A DNA stretch of 64,000 nucleotides, from contig JAEWQS010000189.1 of the NCBI GenBank assembly GCA_023399095.1, forward strand, positions 1-64,000. Direction: 5' to 3'. Both the position numbers and the translations under genes were made by a program. This document shows positions 17,644 through 26,935 of the stretch, in pieces (the stretch's first letter is position 1; each line of letters opens with the position of its first letter). The stretch comes from Bacillota bacterium. GTDB taxonomy: Bacteria > Bacillota > Clostridia > Christensenellales > SZUA-584. Under the pieces are notes generated by a model that was not told the origin of the DNA, did not search any database, and worked only from the letters and a program-made list of their open reading frames with translations.

Positions 17644-18702
17644 GTGATTCTAAAGTCAAAAGACATTGCTAAAATTTTAAATGTATCGCCTTCAACGGTT
17701 TCCCTTGCAATTAACAATAAGCCAGGGGTAAGCGCGGAAACCAAGAATAAGGTTTATGCTGTATTGGAGGAGTTTTACGCCAGCGGCAACTTTGCCCCCG
17801 ATAATTGGCAAAACGGAGATAAATCAGAAGAAAAAGAGAAAGACGGCTCAGACATAAAGGGCAATATTGTTCTGGTTATACACAAAGCGGAAAAGCAGTT
17901 GTTTATACCAAACACTTTCTTTCAGGGTGTTATTGACGGTTGTCAGTCTGCGGCCATGTTAAACAACTACATCTTAAAAATCACATATTTCAACACCGGA
18001 ATGAGTAACAATATGCTTCTGGATTCTTTATCGGAAGAAAATGTCGCCGGTGTTGTTCTTTATGCAACGGAAATCCCATATGAAGACATAAAGATGTACA
18101 AAGAACTTAAAAAACCTGTGGTCATACTGGATGCCCGTCATCCTTTTGATGATATGGATATGATCACTATTGCCAATCGCAACAGCATCGAAAAGGCTGT
18201 TCTGTATGCCTATGAGATGGGACATAGAAAGATAGGATTTCTGAGAAGCCATACTGTAATCAGGAATTTTGAAGACAGATATGAAGGATATATGAGCGGT
18301 CTTCGCTTAGTCGGTCTTGAGTTTAATGAAAAATATGTTTTTACCGTTCACTGCTCTTTAAAAGGTGCTCAGAGCGATTTTTTAGAGATACTGGAGACTC
18401 CAAAAGAAGAATTGCCTACAATTTTTCTTACTGACCTTGACTATAACGTAGCCGGAGCACTCAGTGCTATTAAGAAAAAGGGATACTCTGTGCCCGATGA
18501 CTTTTCTTTGATTGGTTTCGATGATATTGACTTGATTTCTGAACTGGACCCGCCGCTAACCACAATACAAATCAAGGATTATTTCGGCGCGATAGCAATC
18601 AACAGGCTTGTGGATAAAATAGAAAAGAATGACTGTATGCATTTGAATATTGAAGTTTCGACCGAGTTGTTAATTCGGGAATCCGTAAAGCGAATCGATT
18701 AA
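17644..18702 (+). CDS. LacI-family transcriptional regulator
   Basis: 352 residues. The N-terminal helix-turn-helix KDIAKILNVSPSTVSLAIN with the hinge region GVSAETKNKV is characteristic of LacI, followed by a periplasmic-binding-like effector domain with LIGFDDIDLIS near the end. It starts with GTG 17644, 7 nt after AAGGA. The linker after the HTH is unusually charged. It lies between two sugar operons and probably controls one or both, binding a sugar or sugar phosphate. Confidence 0.88.
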   Translation: MILKSKDIAKILNVSPSTVSLAINNKPGVSAETKNKVYAVLEEFYASGNFAPDNWQNGDKSEEKEKDGSDIKGNIVLVIHKAEKQLFIPNTFFQGVIDGCQSAAMLNNYILKITYFNTGMSNNMLLDSLSEENVAGVVLYATEIPYEDIKMYKELKKPVVILDARHPFDDMDMITIANRNSIEKAVLYAYEMGHRKIGFLRSHTVIRNFEDRYEGYMSGLRLVGLEFNEKYVFTVHCSLKGAQSDFLEILETPKEELPTIFLTDLDYNVAGALSAIKKKGYSVPDDFSLIGFDDIDLISELDPPLTTIQIKDYFGAIAINRLVDKIEKNDCMHLNIEVSTELLIRESVKRID

Positions 18703-18985
18703 GCATTCAATTCAGATATTTTTCATAATACATTTTCCGAGTAGTTTTTTTTATTATGGGCAGTAAAAGCACGTTTATTTCACAGCCTCGGTATAGGCGA
18801 ATTATGTATTTAAATAATATTTAGTTATTGTATTGACATATAAATTTATGTATGATAACTTGCTAACTGCCTGCTTTTATTTCGAGCGTTTATCGAAATT
18901 CTATCTTAAAAATGTTACGGTTTGCCATATAAAATCATTATTGAATTCAGAGATTAACTATAATTTAGAAAGGTGTGTAATCATT

Positions 18986-19963
18986 ATGAAGTTTAGAAGG
19001 CTTGGTAAAACCGGTTTTGAAATTTCGGAAGTTTCGCTGGGGACATGGCAATTAGGAGGAAAATGGGGGCAACCGTTTAACGAAGCGGAAGCGGAGAGAA
19101 TATTATTAAGCGCGTATGACGAGGGAGTCAATTTTATAGACACGGCGGATGTATACAACAATGGCATGTCCGAAAAGGCAATTGGTAAGTTTTTAAGATC
19201 TAAGAAGGATAAGATCTATGTGGCGACAAAAGCTGGCAGGCGTTTAAGCCCGCATACAGCTTCCGGGTACAATGAGAGCAATATACGCGGATTTGTAGAA
19301 GACAGCCTGAAAAACATGGGTGTAGATAAAATAGATCTGTTGCAGCTGCACTGCCCGCCAACGGATGTTTACTATCATCCTGAAGTTTTTGGCGCACTGG
19401 ATATGCTAAAAGCTGAGGGAAAGATACAACATTACGGCGTAAGCGTGCAGCGGGTAGAAGAGGCGATCAAAGCAACGACCTATGAAGGCGTCTCGACTGT
19501 ACAGATCATATTCAATATGTTCAGACTGCGGCCTTGTGAGCTGTTCTTTCCGATCGCAAAAAAGAACGATATAGGTGTAATCGTCAGAGTACCGCTTGCA
19601 AGCGGGCTGCTTACGGGTAAATTTGACGCGAATACAGAGTTTGGAAAAGATGATCACAGGTATTTCAATCGTGAAGGGAAGACTTTTGATAAGGGTGAGA
19701 CGTTCTCTGGCGTTAATTATAATGTGGGTCTTAAAGCGGTTGATGAGTTGAAAGAGGTGTTTCCAAATCTGCCTGAAAGTGCGCTTAAATATATCTTAAT
19801 GTTCGATGAAGTCAGCTGCGTCATACCCGGCGCCAGCAATGCAGAGCAAGCCGCCAGAAATTTTGCCGTTTCAGAGTTTCCGCCTATTCTGAATGCTGAT
19901 ATGCAAAAGGTGAGTGCGATTTACGATAAGTACATCAAAGACCCGGTGCATTATATCTGGTAG
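18986..19963 (+). CDS. Aldo-keto reductase
   Basis: 325-residue TIM-barrel oxidoreductase. It begins FRRLGKTGFEISEVSLGTW; catalytic Asp and Tyr are in FIDTADVYNNG and Lys in YVATKAG; the NADP-binding GLLTGKF region and VIPGASNAEQ follow. It reduces aldehydes/ketoses or oxidises sugars. ATG 18986 (MKFRRLGK) is preferred over an upstream TTG frame from 18833, whose first 51 codons look like non-coding AT-rich promoter DNA and contain a possible -35 TTGACA. A cupin and an aldehyde dehydrogenase follow. Confidence 0.85.
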   Translation: MKFRRLGKTGFEISEVSLGTWQLGGKWGQPFNEAEAERILLSAYDEGVNFIDTADVYNNGMSEKAIGKFLRSKKDKIYVATKAGRRLSPHTASGYNESNIRGFVEDSLKNMGVDKIDLLQLHCPPTDVYYHPEVFGALDMLKAEGKIQHYGVSVQRVEEAIKATTYEGVSTVQIIFNMFRLRPCELFFPIAKKNDIGVIVRVPLASGLLTGKFDANTEFGKDDHRYFNREGKTFDKGETFSGVNYNVGLKAVDELKEVFPNLPESALKYILMFDEVSCVIPGASNAEQAARNFAVSEFPPILNADMQKVSAIYDKYIKDPVHYIW

Positions 19964-20039
19964 GTCGCGGTATTTGTAAACTGTGATTTTCCTTTTAAAT
20001 AATGATATAAGGTCAGTTTATACATCAAGGAGAAGTATC

Positions 20040-20435
20040 ATGAAGCATGTAGTCGTAAATGTTCAGAACAAACAACCCGATGACGACCAAAGATCTCTGC
20101 GTGCGCGAGTTGCAGGCCGCGACAACGATATTCTGCGCGATACTTATTATCTTATCGACAAAAGCAACAGCTCATCAAAGAATCTTACAATGGGGTATAC
20201 GACGATATATCCTACCGGAACGACGACCGGACATGCCCACGATGATATGGAAGAGGTTTATTTCGTGATATCAGGAGAAGGCATAATGGTAATCGGCGAA
20301 GACAGGTTCCCGATAAAGCCGGGCGACGGACTTTATGTGCCGCCGGGTCTTTTTCATACCACGATACAGACGGGGAACCAGCCACTCGTCGTACTGTGGG
20401 TAACGGGCAAAGTCGGCGCGGAGGATAAGAAATGA
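20040..20435 (+). CDS. Small cupin-domain protein
   Basis: 131 residues. One cupin domain: metal-binding motif 1 is GTTTGHAHDDMEEVYFV with two His and a Glu, and motif 2 is PGLFHTTIQ. Such proteins are sugar isomerases, glucose-6-phosphate-isomerase-like enzymes or sensors. The start at ATG 20040 follows AAGGAGAAG; the frame to 19983 is non-coding. Its stop overlaps the aldehyde dehydrogenase start by 4 nt (ATGA), indicating translational coupling. Confidence 0.72.
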   Translation: MKHVVVNVQNKQPDDDQRSLRARVAGRDNDILRDTYYLIDKSNSSSKNLTMGYTTIYPTGTTTGHAHDDMEEVYFVISGEGIMVIGEDRFPIKPGDGLYVPPGLFHTTIQTGNQPLVVLWVTGKVGAEDKK

Positions 20436-21874
20436 TACTGAGCGAGAAGAACCTTATAGACGGGGAATGGATAGAAGGAAAAGGCGGACGGTTAGAAGTA
20501 ATAAACCCCGCTGATGGGGAGGTCATAGCGACAGTGCCCAAAGCTTCCCCGGAGGAAGCGGACTCTGCGGTGGATGCAGCCGACAGTGCTTTTAAAGGCT
20601 GGAGCAGTCTTTCCCCTTTTAAAAGAGGAGAAATACTGCGCAGAGCGCGAGAGATTGTTTTGCAGCGCGCGGAGGAGATAGCAAGGCTTATGACCAGCGA
20701 ACAGGGTAAGCCGCTGGAGGAAGCGCTGGGAGAAGTAAAAAAAGGCGCGGAAATACTGCGCTATTACGCCGAAGAGGGCGAGAGGGTATACGGAAGGATA
20801 ATTCAGAACGCAGATCCCGACATCGAAAGCAGGGTCATATATCAGCCTTTGGGCGTGGCTTTGGCCATATCGCCATGGAACTACCCTATTGAGCTGCTGG
20901 CCTGGAAGGTTGGGGGCGCACTCGCGTCCGGGTGTACTGTGGTATGCAAGCTTCCTTCGCAGACGCCGTTGTCGCCGCTTGCATTTATAAGATGCGTTGC
21001 GGACGCGGGTATGCCCAAAGGAGCGCTGAACGCGCTTACGGGAGCGGGCCCGACATTAGGCCCGTGGCTTCTTAAAAATCCGAAAGTCAAGAAAGTCGCT
21101 TTTACCGGTTCGACCAAGGTGGGCAAACAGGTGCTTGCCGATACGGTGGATACGCTTAAAAAAGTTTCCCTAGAGCTTGGCGGAAGCCTTCCGATGATCG
21201 TATGCGCAGACTGCGATATCGACGCCGCGGTTGCTGGAGCTGTCAGGCGCTCATTTCGCAATATGGGACAGATATGCATTGCGGTAAACAGGATATATGT
21301 GGACAAACGGGTCTATGACGAATTTTTGGACAAATTTGTCGAACAGACAAATAAACTTAGTATAGGCAACGGGCTTACAGACAACTGTGACCTTGGGCCT
21401 ATGTGTACCGCGGCGGGTATCGAGACCACAAAAAAGCATATTGAAGACGGCATTAGCAAAGGAGCGCGGCTGCTTTGCGGGGGCAAGAAGCCGCAGGGCG
21501 TAAAGTTTGAAAAAGGTTTCTTTTTCGAGCCTTCCATACTCGCAGACGCCGGCCATGATATGCTCGTGATGAGAGAGGAGACGTTCGGGCCGCTCGTCGG
21601 TGTTATGGCGTTTGATGACATAGACGAGGCTATAGAGCTCGCAAATGATACGTCCTACGGGCTTGCCGCTATCGTATATACGAAAAGCCTTGGTGTTGCG
21701 GAGAGGCTATCGCGTGAGATAAATACGGGAAACATCGCGATAAACAACCCGGACGCGGGGGTCATCAACGCGCCGTACGGAGGTTGGAAGGACAGCGGCT
21801 TTGGTTACGAGCATGCACCTGAAGGCCTATACGAGTATCTGCACGCAAAACATATTAGATTATACAAAAGGTAG
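20432..21874 (+). CDS. NAD(P)-dependent aldehyde dehydrogenase
   Basis: 480 residues of the classical ALDH superfamily. The Asn of SPWNYP, FTGSTKVGK, the general-base Glu in SLELGGSLP, the catalytic Cys in MGQICIAVNR and EETFGPLV are all present. It should oxidise an aldehyde, such as a succinate-semialdehyde or sugar-derived aldehyde, to the acid. This is a free-acid-forming ALDH, unlike the CoA-acylating PduP-like enzyme at 34433. Coupled to the cupin upstream. Confidence 0.85.
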   Translation: MILSEKNLIDGEWIEGKGGRLEVINPADGEVIATVPKASPEEADSAVDAADSAFKGWSSLSPFKRGEILRRAREIVLQRAEEIARLMTSEQGKPLEEALGEVKKGAEILRYYAEEGERVYGRIIQNADPDIESRVIYQPLGVALAISPWNYPIELLAWKVGGALASGCTVVCKLPSQTPLSPLAFIRCVADAGMPKGALNALTGAGPTLGPWLLKNPKVKKVAFTGSTKVGKQVLADTVDTLKKVSLELGGSLPMIVCADCDIDAAVAGAVRRSFRNMGQICIAVNRIYVDKRVYDEFLDKFVEQTNKLSIGNGLTDNCDLGPMCTAAGIETTKKHIEDGISKGARLLCGGKKPQGVKFEKGFFFEPSILADAGHDMLVMREETFGPLVGVMAFDDIDEAIELANDTSYGLAAIVYTKSLGVAERLSREINTGNIAINNPDAGVINAPYGGWKDSGFGYEHAPEGLYEYLHAKHIRLYKR

Positions 21875-22312
21875 AGCAGTTATTTAACTGACTTGGGCGG
21901 GGAGAAAGGTATAGCGCCAATTGCGTAAAAACGGTAGGAGAGCGGTATTTTTGGCGCGGGTCTGCAGCTTTGCAGGTAAATATCAAATGGACTCTCTTTA
22001 AGAAGACAGAAAGAAGATCTGAGACTTAAATTATGTTTAATGAGAGCTTTATTGTTGTATAAATTAATGATAAAATCCAAATATTATTTAATAAAAGGCG
22101 GGATATGGCAAATATCGAACAATAAACCTTGCATATTTTTAAATAAAATTTAAATTAATATGGACAAATCATTTTCAATTTGATAAATTATAATGGTAAA
22201 TTAATTCCTGAGTGAAAATAAGATACGATAATTAAATTAAATTTAGTTAATATTTAGTTCGATTCTTGTTTTTCATAAAAAACATATAAAAAAGGCGATT
22301 GATGAGGTATTT
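21875..22312. other. AT-rich intergenic region with candidate operator
   Basis: 438 nt. Near the left end GCGCCAA (21914-21920) can pair with TTGGCGC (21951-21957), a weak terminator candidate. The rest is AT-rich promoter-like DNA. TTTAGTTAATATTTAGTTCGATT (around 22242-22264) repeats TTTAGTT and carries the reverse complement of the 12-mer at 4598-4609. No gene was found. Confidence 0.5.
22242..22264. promoter_or_regulatory. Candidate operator (repeated TTTAGTT)
   Basis: Two TTTAGTT units spaced 11 nt apart; the second extends to TTTAGTTCGATT, the exact reverse complement of 4598-4609. Located about 50 nt upstream of the SDR start at 22313. LacI-type binding is inferred. Confidence 0.35.
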
Positions 22313-23017
22313 ATGAAAACAGTTCTAATTACTGGAGCAAACGGAGGGCTAGGCAAATGCCTTGTTAAAAAATACTGTTCAGAGGGTTATCAGGTTTTTG
22401 CATTTGATTACAAACTTGATGAAGATTCTGTTCGTATGGAAAAAGAGATGGATAATCTCGCATTATTTTCTTTTATTGATGTAAGGGATTCAAACGCGAT
22501 TGAAAAGGCGTGGGATTTAGTTGCCGCAAAGACTGACAAGATCGATATTTTAATCAACGCGGCTGCTATTTTGCCTGCAAACAGCGCAAATGTATTAGAA
22601 GAGTTCAATATCGAAAGCGCTCTTGACGTATATTCAACCAATGCCCTAGGGCCGCTTCGCGTGGTTCAGAAATTCTTGCCGCTTATCAAAAACAGCAAAG
22701 GAAAAACGATAATAAACATCAGTTCTGAAGCTGGCAGCATCAGTACTCACAACGACTATATAAATAGATATGATTACTGTATGTCTAAAGCCGCACTTAA
22801 TATGCAAAGCGTGATTTTGCAGCGCTATCTGCGGCCTGAGGACATCCGGGTGGTTGTCATTCATCCCGGCTGGATGAAGACGGAAATGGGGGGGATAGAT
22901 GCCCCGATTCCTCCGGAGAATTCAGCTGATGGAATTTTTGATTTGGCAGGCACATGCGGCAAAGACTTTGAATGTGGGATGTTTTTTGATTATGACGGCT
23001 GTCAGCGCAGCTGGTAG
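22313..23017 (+). CDS. Short-chain dehydrogenase/reductase (SDR)
   Basis: 234 residues. TGANGGLGK is the cofactor loop, NISSEAGS precedes the catalytic YDYCMSKAALN (Tyr and Lys), and HPGWMKTEMGG follows the fold's beta-6. It lies at the head of the 22-28 kb gene group. Its C-terminus is short compared with sugar SDRs such as the 9959 gene. Substrate not evident. Preceded by GAGG. Confidence 0.8.
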   Translation: MKTVLITGANGGLGKCLVKKYCSEGYQVFAFDYKLDEDSVRMEKEMDNLALFSFIDVRDSNAIEKAWDLVAAKTDKIDILINAAAILPANSANVLEEFNIESALDVYSTNALGPLRVVQKFLPLIKNSKGKTIINISSEAGSISTHNDYINRYDYCMSKAALNMQSVILQRYLRPEDIRVVVIHPGWMKTEMGGIDAPIPPENSADGIFDLAGTCGKDFECGMFFDYDGCQRSW

Positions 23018-23165
23018 CTGTGACTGACGATAAGGATGATAAATAGAATTTGCGTAAGAGCAAAGTGACGGCTGAAGATCTCGGATGGTATGTGATTCCG
23101 GGTTGGGGCAGCTTAAAAATGATTTGATAGTAAATGAATTATAAAACTAAGGTAAGGTGATTATC

Positions 23166-23672
23166 ATGCAAACTTTAAGAAAAATTGACCGAAAAGAATT
23201 TAAAGAGAATGCTTTGGTCCGCATCGGCGATGATTGGATGCTGGTAACGGCTGGTGACGAAGAGAATGGCTGCAATACACTGACTGCTTGCTGGGGTGGA
23301 TTGGGTGATCTATGGCATCGGGATGCCGCGTTTATATTTATTCGCCCTACTCGTTATACATATGAATTCATAGAAAGCCAAGAAAGGTTTTCGTTGTCAT
23401 TTTTCCCGCATGGATACCGCAAAGCTCTATCGCTGCTGGGCACTAAATCGGGACGCGATGGTGACAAAATAAGCGAAGCGGGGCTCGAAGTTGAGTATTA
23501 TGAAGGAGTTCCGGCGTTTAAGCAGGCCAATCTGGTTATTATTTGCAGGAAGATGTACTATCTTGATTTTGTGCCGGAAAGAATTCCGCAGGATGTTATC
23601 GAAAGGTTTTACCCCGAAGGTGATTTCCATAGGTTTTATGCCGGAGAGATTGAATCAATATACACGACTTAA
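23166..23672 (+). CDS. Flavin-reductase-like / FMN-binding split-barrel protein
   Basis: 168 residues. The opening NALVRIGDDWMLVTAGD and NTLTACWGG segments fit the flavin-reductase-like split barrel, in which FMN binds at a dimer interface; FIRPTRYTYEFI and HGYRKALSLLG are also typical of this family in anaerobes. ATG 23166 follows AAGGTGA by 5 nt and is preferred to a GTG at 23157. Possibly a redox helper for neighbouring enzymes; no reaction can be assigned. Confidence 0.7.
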   Translation: MQTLRKIDRKEFKENALVRIGDDWMLVTAGDEENGCNTLTACWGGLGDLWHRDAAFIFIRPTRYTYEFIESQERFSLSFFPHGYRKALSLLGTKSGRDGDKISEAGLEVEYYEGVPAFKQANLVIICRKMYYLDFVPERIPQDVIERFYPEGDFHRFYAGEIESIYTT

Positions 23673-23696
23673 GTTTTATGAAAGGGTCTTAATTAT

Positions 23697-25034
23697 ATGA
23701 ATGTTAATTATTCAAAAGAGGTATATGGGAAAACAGGGGTAAATTTTACGCTTAGATCTCTTGGCGCACAGGCAGTGCGCGGCGGCGAAGCTGACGTACA
23801 GCGGGTAATGAACAAGATGATCGCGTTGGGCGAGTACGAGGCGCTTAAAGGGCAGGTCAAAGCGATAGGCGTGACGGAGCGCTTTAAAGATGTCATAAAG
23901 ACGTTTGAAGTTCCCGAGGGCGAGACGCCTGCGGGCTTTAGGATAGAGAGCACTCTTGAACAGGACGGATTGCTGCTTGTGGATCTCGTAAGGGATATAA
24001 ACTGCGACAAGAACGGCATGAAGCGGCCTACCAAGACGATATTCTCTGCGGACTCTGCAAATCCGTACGAGGTGGCGCCGATATCGGCGCTGCTCGGAAA
24101 CCTCACATGCAACCCGGGCATAGTGTACGACCTGTTCATAAACAACCCTAAGGCGAATGTCGGAGGGAAGTTCAAGACCATCGAAGAGGTGATGACGGAG
24201 ATTGGCAGGACACTCGGCCCCGGATGTGATATAAGCGTTGAGCTCAACAACCCGTTCGAAGAGGATTTTAATAAGATACTTGACGAGTGCGAGAAGTTTA
24301 AGAGTATCCTCACTGAATACAGGCTCGTGGTAAAGGTGCCGCATATGGGGCCGGTCAACGGGGGCAACGTTGGTGAGCTCCTTACGGGAGACAAGAGGTT
24401 TTCCGCAAGGTATGATCAGCCCGCGACAGAAGACGCGTTCAGAAGCCATAACCTTGTTCTGAAACTGAGGGAACATGGCTACAGGATAAACTATACGCTG
24501 ATGTTTGAACCTTATCAGACGGCGCTCGCGCTGCAGGCGAAGCCCACGTTCATCAACAGCTTCGTAAGACACAGGATGAAGCAGTCTGAACAGATGAAGA
24601 ACCTGCTTGCGTTCTATGACATATCGAAGGACGCAAAGCACCTCGAGGATTTGAGAGCTGTGATGCTGGGCGCAGACCTGCTTGCGAAAAACGAGGGGAG
24701 CACAGACCTCTTGAAGGTAAAGCAGTTTGCAGAAGAACTGCTGAAATATCGTCAGACAGACGGGCACGAGGGAAGCGACGGACTCGACTCGGTAAGGCAC
24801 AATCTTCGTCTGCTGAAGCAGAACAACCTGCCGGACACGCGGCTTATTATCTGCAGTATGGAAGGACCCCTAAACTACCCCGATATAGACAAGATGGCTG
24901 CTGAGCCCGAGTTTGCAGACGTCATAGACAGGCTCGTCATAACGGCAGAGCCGGGGTACCTTGCGAGATTCACGTCTTCTAATCACGTGGTGTCGTATCA
25001 AAGAAGGTTCATGAATGCCGTTCAAGGCGCGTAA
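23697..25034 (+). CDS. Divergent transaldolase-like class I aldolase
   Basis: 445 residues, longer than the about 215 of small transaldolases. The probable Schiff-base Lys is in LVVKVPHMGPVNGG and the later strand-loop NYTLMFEPYQTALALQAKP with INSFVRHR mirrors the NxTLxFSxxQA / SPFVGR segments of transaldolase. The first 180 residues and last 130 are extra; PLNYPDIDKM and VITAEPGYLARF are present in the tail. It probably forms or breaks a C-C bond in a ketose phosphate. It is followed by a DHDPS-type aldolase, a dehydrogenase and a sugar kinase. Family placement is moderate; substrate unknown. Confidence 0.6.
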   Translation: MNVNYSKEVYGKTGVNFTLRSLGAQAVRGGEADVQRVMNKMIALGEYEALKGQVKAIGVTERFKDVIKTFEVPEGETPAGFRIESTLEQDGLLLVDLVRDINCDKNGMKRPTKTIFSADSANPYEVAPISALLGNLTCNPGIVYDLFINNPKANVGGKFKTIEEVMTEIGRTLGPGCDISVELNNPFEEDFNKILDECEKFKSILTEYRLVVKVPHMGPVNGGNVGELLTGDKRFSARYDQPATEDAFRSHNLVLKLREHGYRINYTLMFEPYQTALALQAKPTFINSFVRHRMKQSEQMKNLLAFYDISKDAKHLEDLRAVMLGADLLAKNEGSTDLLKVKQFAEELLKYRQTDGHEGSDGLDSVRHNLRLLKQNNLPDTRLIICSMEGPLNYPDIDKMAAEPEFADVIDRLVITAEPGYLARFTSSNHVVSYQRRFMNAVQGA

Positions 25035-25088
25035 TTGGATGCTCAAAAGCCTTAAGACTTATTGGGGTGTAAAATCAGGAGGTTAAGA

Positions 25089-25982
25089 ATGAAGAATGAG
25101 AAGCTGAGGGGAGTAATTGCTCCCATTACAACGCCATTTACAAAGGATGGAGAGGTCGATTACGCGGGGCTGAAAAGCAACATGGATTTCTATGCCAAGT
25201 CGGGTATTCAAGGCTATCTGGCGCTTGGGTCGAACGGTGAGAACAAAAGCCTCATGAACGATGAGAAGGTAAAAGTACTCAAGACGATCATCGACAACAA
25301 GGCAAAAGAGCAGTTTGTGATGGCAGGATGCATATTCGAATCGACATTTGAGACGATAACGTACGCCAAAGAATACGAGAAGCTGGGTGCTGACTTTCTT
25401 ACGCTGCTGCCTCCTTCGTATTTCAAAAAGCAGATGACGGAGCCAGTGCTTGTAAAATATTTTAACGATGTCGCAGATTCTGTGAAAACACCGTGTCTGA
25501 TGTACAACGCGCCTCAGTTCTGCGGAGGCACCGAGCTTTCCGTAAACCTCGTCAAAGAATGCGCCAAGAACCCGAACATAGTGGGTATGAAAGACTCGTC
25601 GAAGGGCAATATCGAGAGCTTCCTGTTCGGGGTAAGGGATCAGATATGCGTGATGGCGGGCAGCGCTGATTTCTTCATGAACACGCTGTTTATGGGCGGC
25701 ACGGGCGGTGTGGTATCGCTTGCCAACGTATTCCCTTCCATAGTTAACGAGCTGTACACGCTTATACTCGAAAAGAAATACGAAGAGGCGTTCAAGCTTA
25801 ATGAGAAGGTGTTGCGCCTCAACAAGGGCGTATCGGGTTCGGGCGGTGTGGCCGCAGTCAAGTACGGTATGGATCTTGCAGGGCTTTGCGGAGGCAACGC
25901 GCGCCTGCCGCTTCTTCCGCTGACAGACGATATTAAGATAAAGATGGAGGCGTTTCTTAAAAAGGAAGGCCTGATCGCATGA
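25089..25982 (+). CDS. DHDPS/N-acetylneuraminate-lyase family aldolase
   Basis: 297-residue class I aldolase. It has GVIAPITTPF, the substrate-carboxylate loop GSNGENKSL, the catalytic Tyr region in CLMYNAPQ and the Schiff-base Lys in VGMKDSSKGN. Family members include dihydrodipicolinate synthase, KDG aldolase and related pyruvate aldolases. With a PfkB/KDG-kinase-like gene nearby, cleavage of a 2-keto-3-deoxy sugar acid to pyruvate plus an aldehyde is plausible. ATG 25089 follows AGGAGG by 6 nt. The stop overlaps the next start by 4 nt. Confidence 0.82.
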   Translation: MKNEKLRGVIAPITTPFTKDGEVDYAGLKSNMDFYAKSGIQGYLALGSNGENKSLMNDEKVKVLKTIIDNKAKEQFVMAGCIFESTFETITYAKEYEKLGADFLTLLPPSYFKKQMTEPVLVKYFNDVADSVKTPCLMYNAPQFCGGTELSVNLVKECAKNPNIVGMKDSSKGNIESFLFGVRDQICVMAGSADFFMNTLFMGGTGGVVSLANVFPSIVNELYTLILEKKYEEAFKLNEKVLRLNKGVSGSGGVAAVKYGMDLAGLCGGNARLPLLPLTDDIKIKMEAFLKKEGLIA

Positions 25983-26935
25983 GGAAGATACTTTTAACGA
26001 AGAAACTGAAAGAAAACAGCGCGAAGCTGTTCGAAGGCATACCGGATATAGATATGGTGACTATACCCGACGGAGAGCAGGTGCAGTTTGACCTCAACAT
26101 AAGAGACGCCGAGGCTGTACTTTTAAGCACGGCGTACCAGATGACAAAAGAGGTCATCGATAATGCGAAGAACTTAAAAGTCATAAGCCGGACGGGAGTC
26201 GGCGTCGACAACGTCGATATTAAGGCTGCTACCGAAAAAGGTATATTGGTATTGAATACACCCGAGGCCAACTCGATATCGGTGGCCGAGCACACGCTGG
26301 CGCTGATAGTCGCGATATCCAAGCAGCTTGTTATGTACGACAGCGAGCTCAGAGCAGGTAACTTCAAGATACGCAGAACGAACAAAAGCGCCGACATCAA
26401 CGGCAAGACGCTGGGCCTCGTAGGTTGCGGGAGGATAGGCAGGTTCACTGCCGAAAAGTGCAAGGCGGCGTTTGATATGCAGGTGATTGGGTACGATCCG
26501 TACATAAAGGAACTGCCGGGAATAACACTGTATCCGGATATAGAAGAAGTGTTCAAACGCGCGGACTACATATCACTGCACATACCTCTGACGAACGAGA
26601 CGAGGGGCATCGTGGGAGAGAAGCTGCTCTCATTGATGAAGCCGACCGCGTACATCATCAACACGGCGAGGGGTGGGATTATAGACGAGGCGGACCTCGC
26701 GAAGGCGCTGAGAGAAAACAGCATAGCAGGAGCAGCGCTTGATGTATTGGAATCCGAGCCGCCAAAAGAGGACAACCCGTTGCTGCCGCTTAAGAACGTG
26801 ATACTGACGCCGCACAGCGCTGCGCTGACGAAGGAGTGCTCGGCAAGGGTGGCTTACGAGGCTGCGCTCGGGATATCCGAATACCTGAAAGGCGGTACAC
26901 CTAGGTTTGTATTCAATAAGGAGCTTATACGATGA
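25979..26935 (+). CDS. D-isomer-specific 2-hydroxyacid dehydrogenase
   Basis: 318 residues. The NAD-binding motif GLVGCGRIGR, ISRTGVGVDNVD (substrate Arg region), NTARGGIIDEADL (catalytic Arg), and the catalytic His in LTPHSAALT are visible; a Glu in DVLESEPP completes the set. It reduces a 2-oxoacid or oxidises a D-2-hydroxyacid, like phosphoglycerate or glyoxylate/hydroxypyruvate reductases but without a C-terminal ACT domain. It is coupled by ATGA overlaps to both the aldolase before it and the kinase after it, so it probably handles the same sugar-acid intermediate. Confidence 0.85.
   Translation: MRKILLTKKLKENSAKLFEGIPDIDMVTIPDGEQVQFDLNIRDAEAVLLSTAYQMTKEVIDNAKNLKVISRTGVGVDNVDIKAATEKGILVLNTPEANSISVAEHTLALIVAISKQLVMYDSELRAGNFKIRRTNKSADINGKTLGLVGCGRIGRFTAEKCKAAFDMQVIGYDPYIKELPGITLYPDIEEVFKRADYISLHIPLTNETRGIVGEKLLSLMKPTAYIINTARGGIIDEADLAKALRENSIAGAALDVLESEPPKEDNPLLPLKNVILTPHSAALTKECSARVAYEAALGISEYLKGGTPRFVFNKELIR

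Noticed and set aside
18833..18985. 51-codon N-terminal extension of the aldo-keto reductase
   Set aside because: The sequence is AT-rich promoter-like DNA; the family's conserved start and an AAAGG site are at 18986.
23712..24800. Long minus-strand ORF opposite the transaldolase-like gene
   Set aside because: It is antisense to a gene with clear family motifs and good ribosome binding site; its translation is rich in Arg/His/Tyr as expected for a shadow frame.
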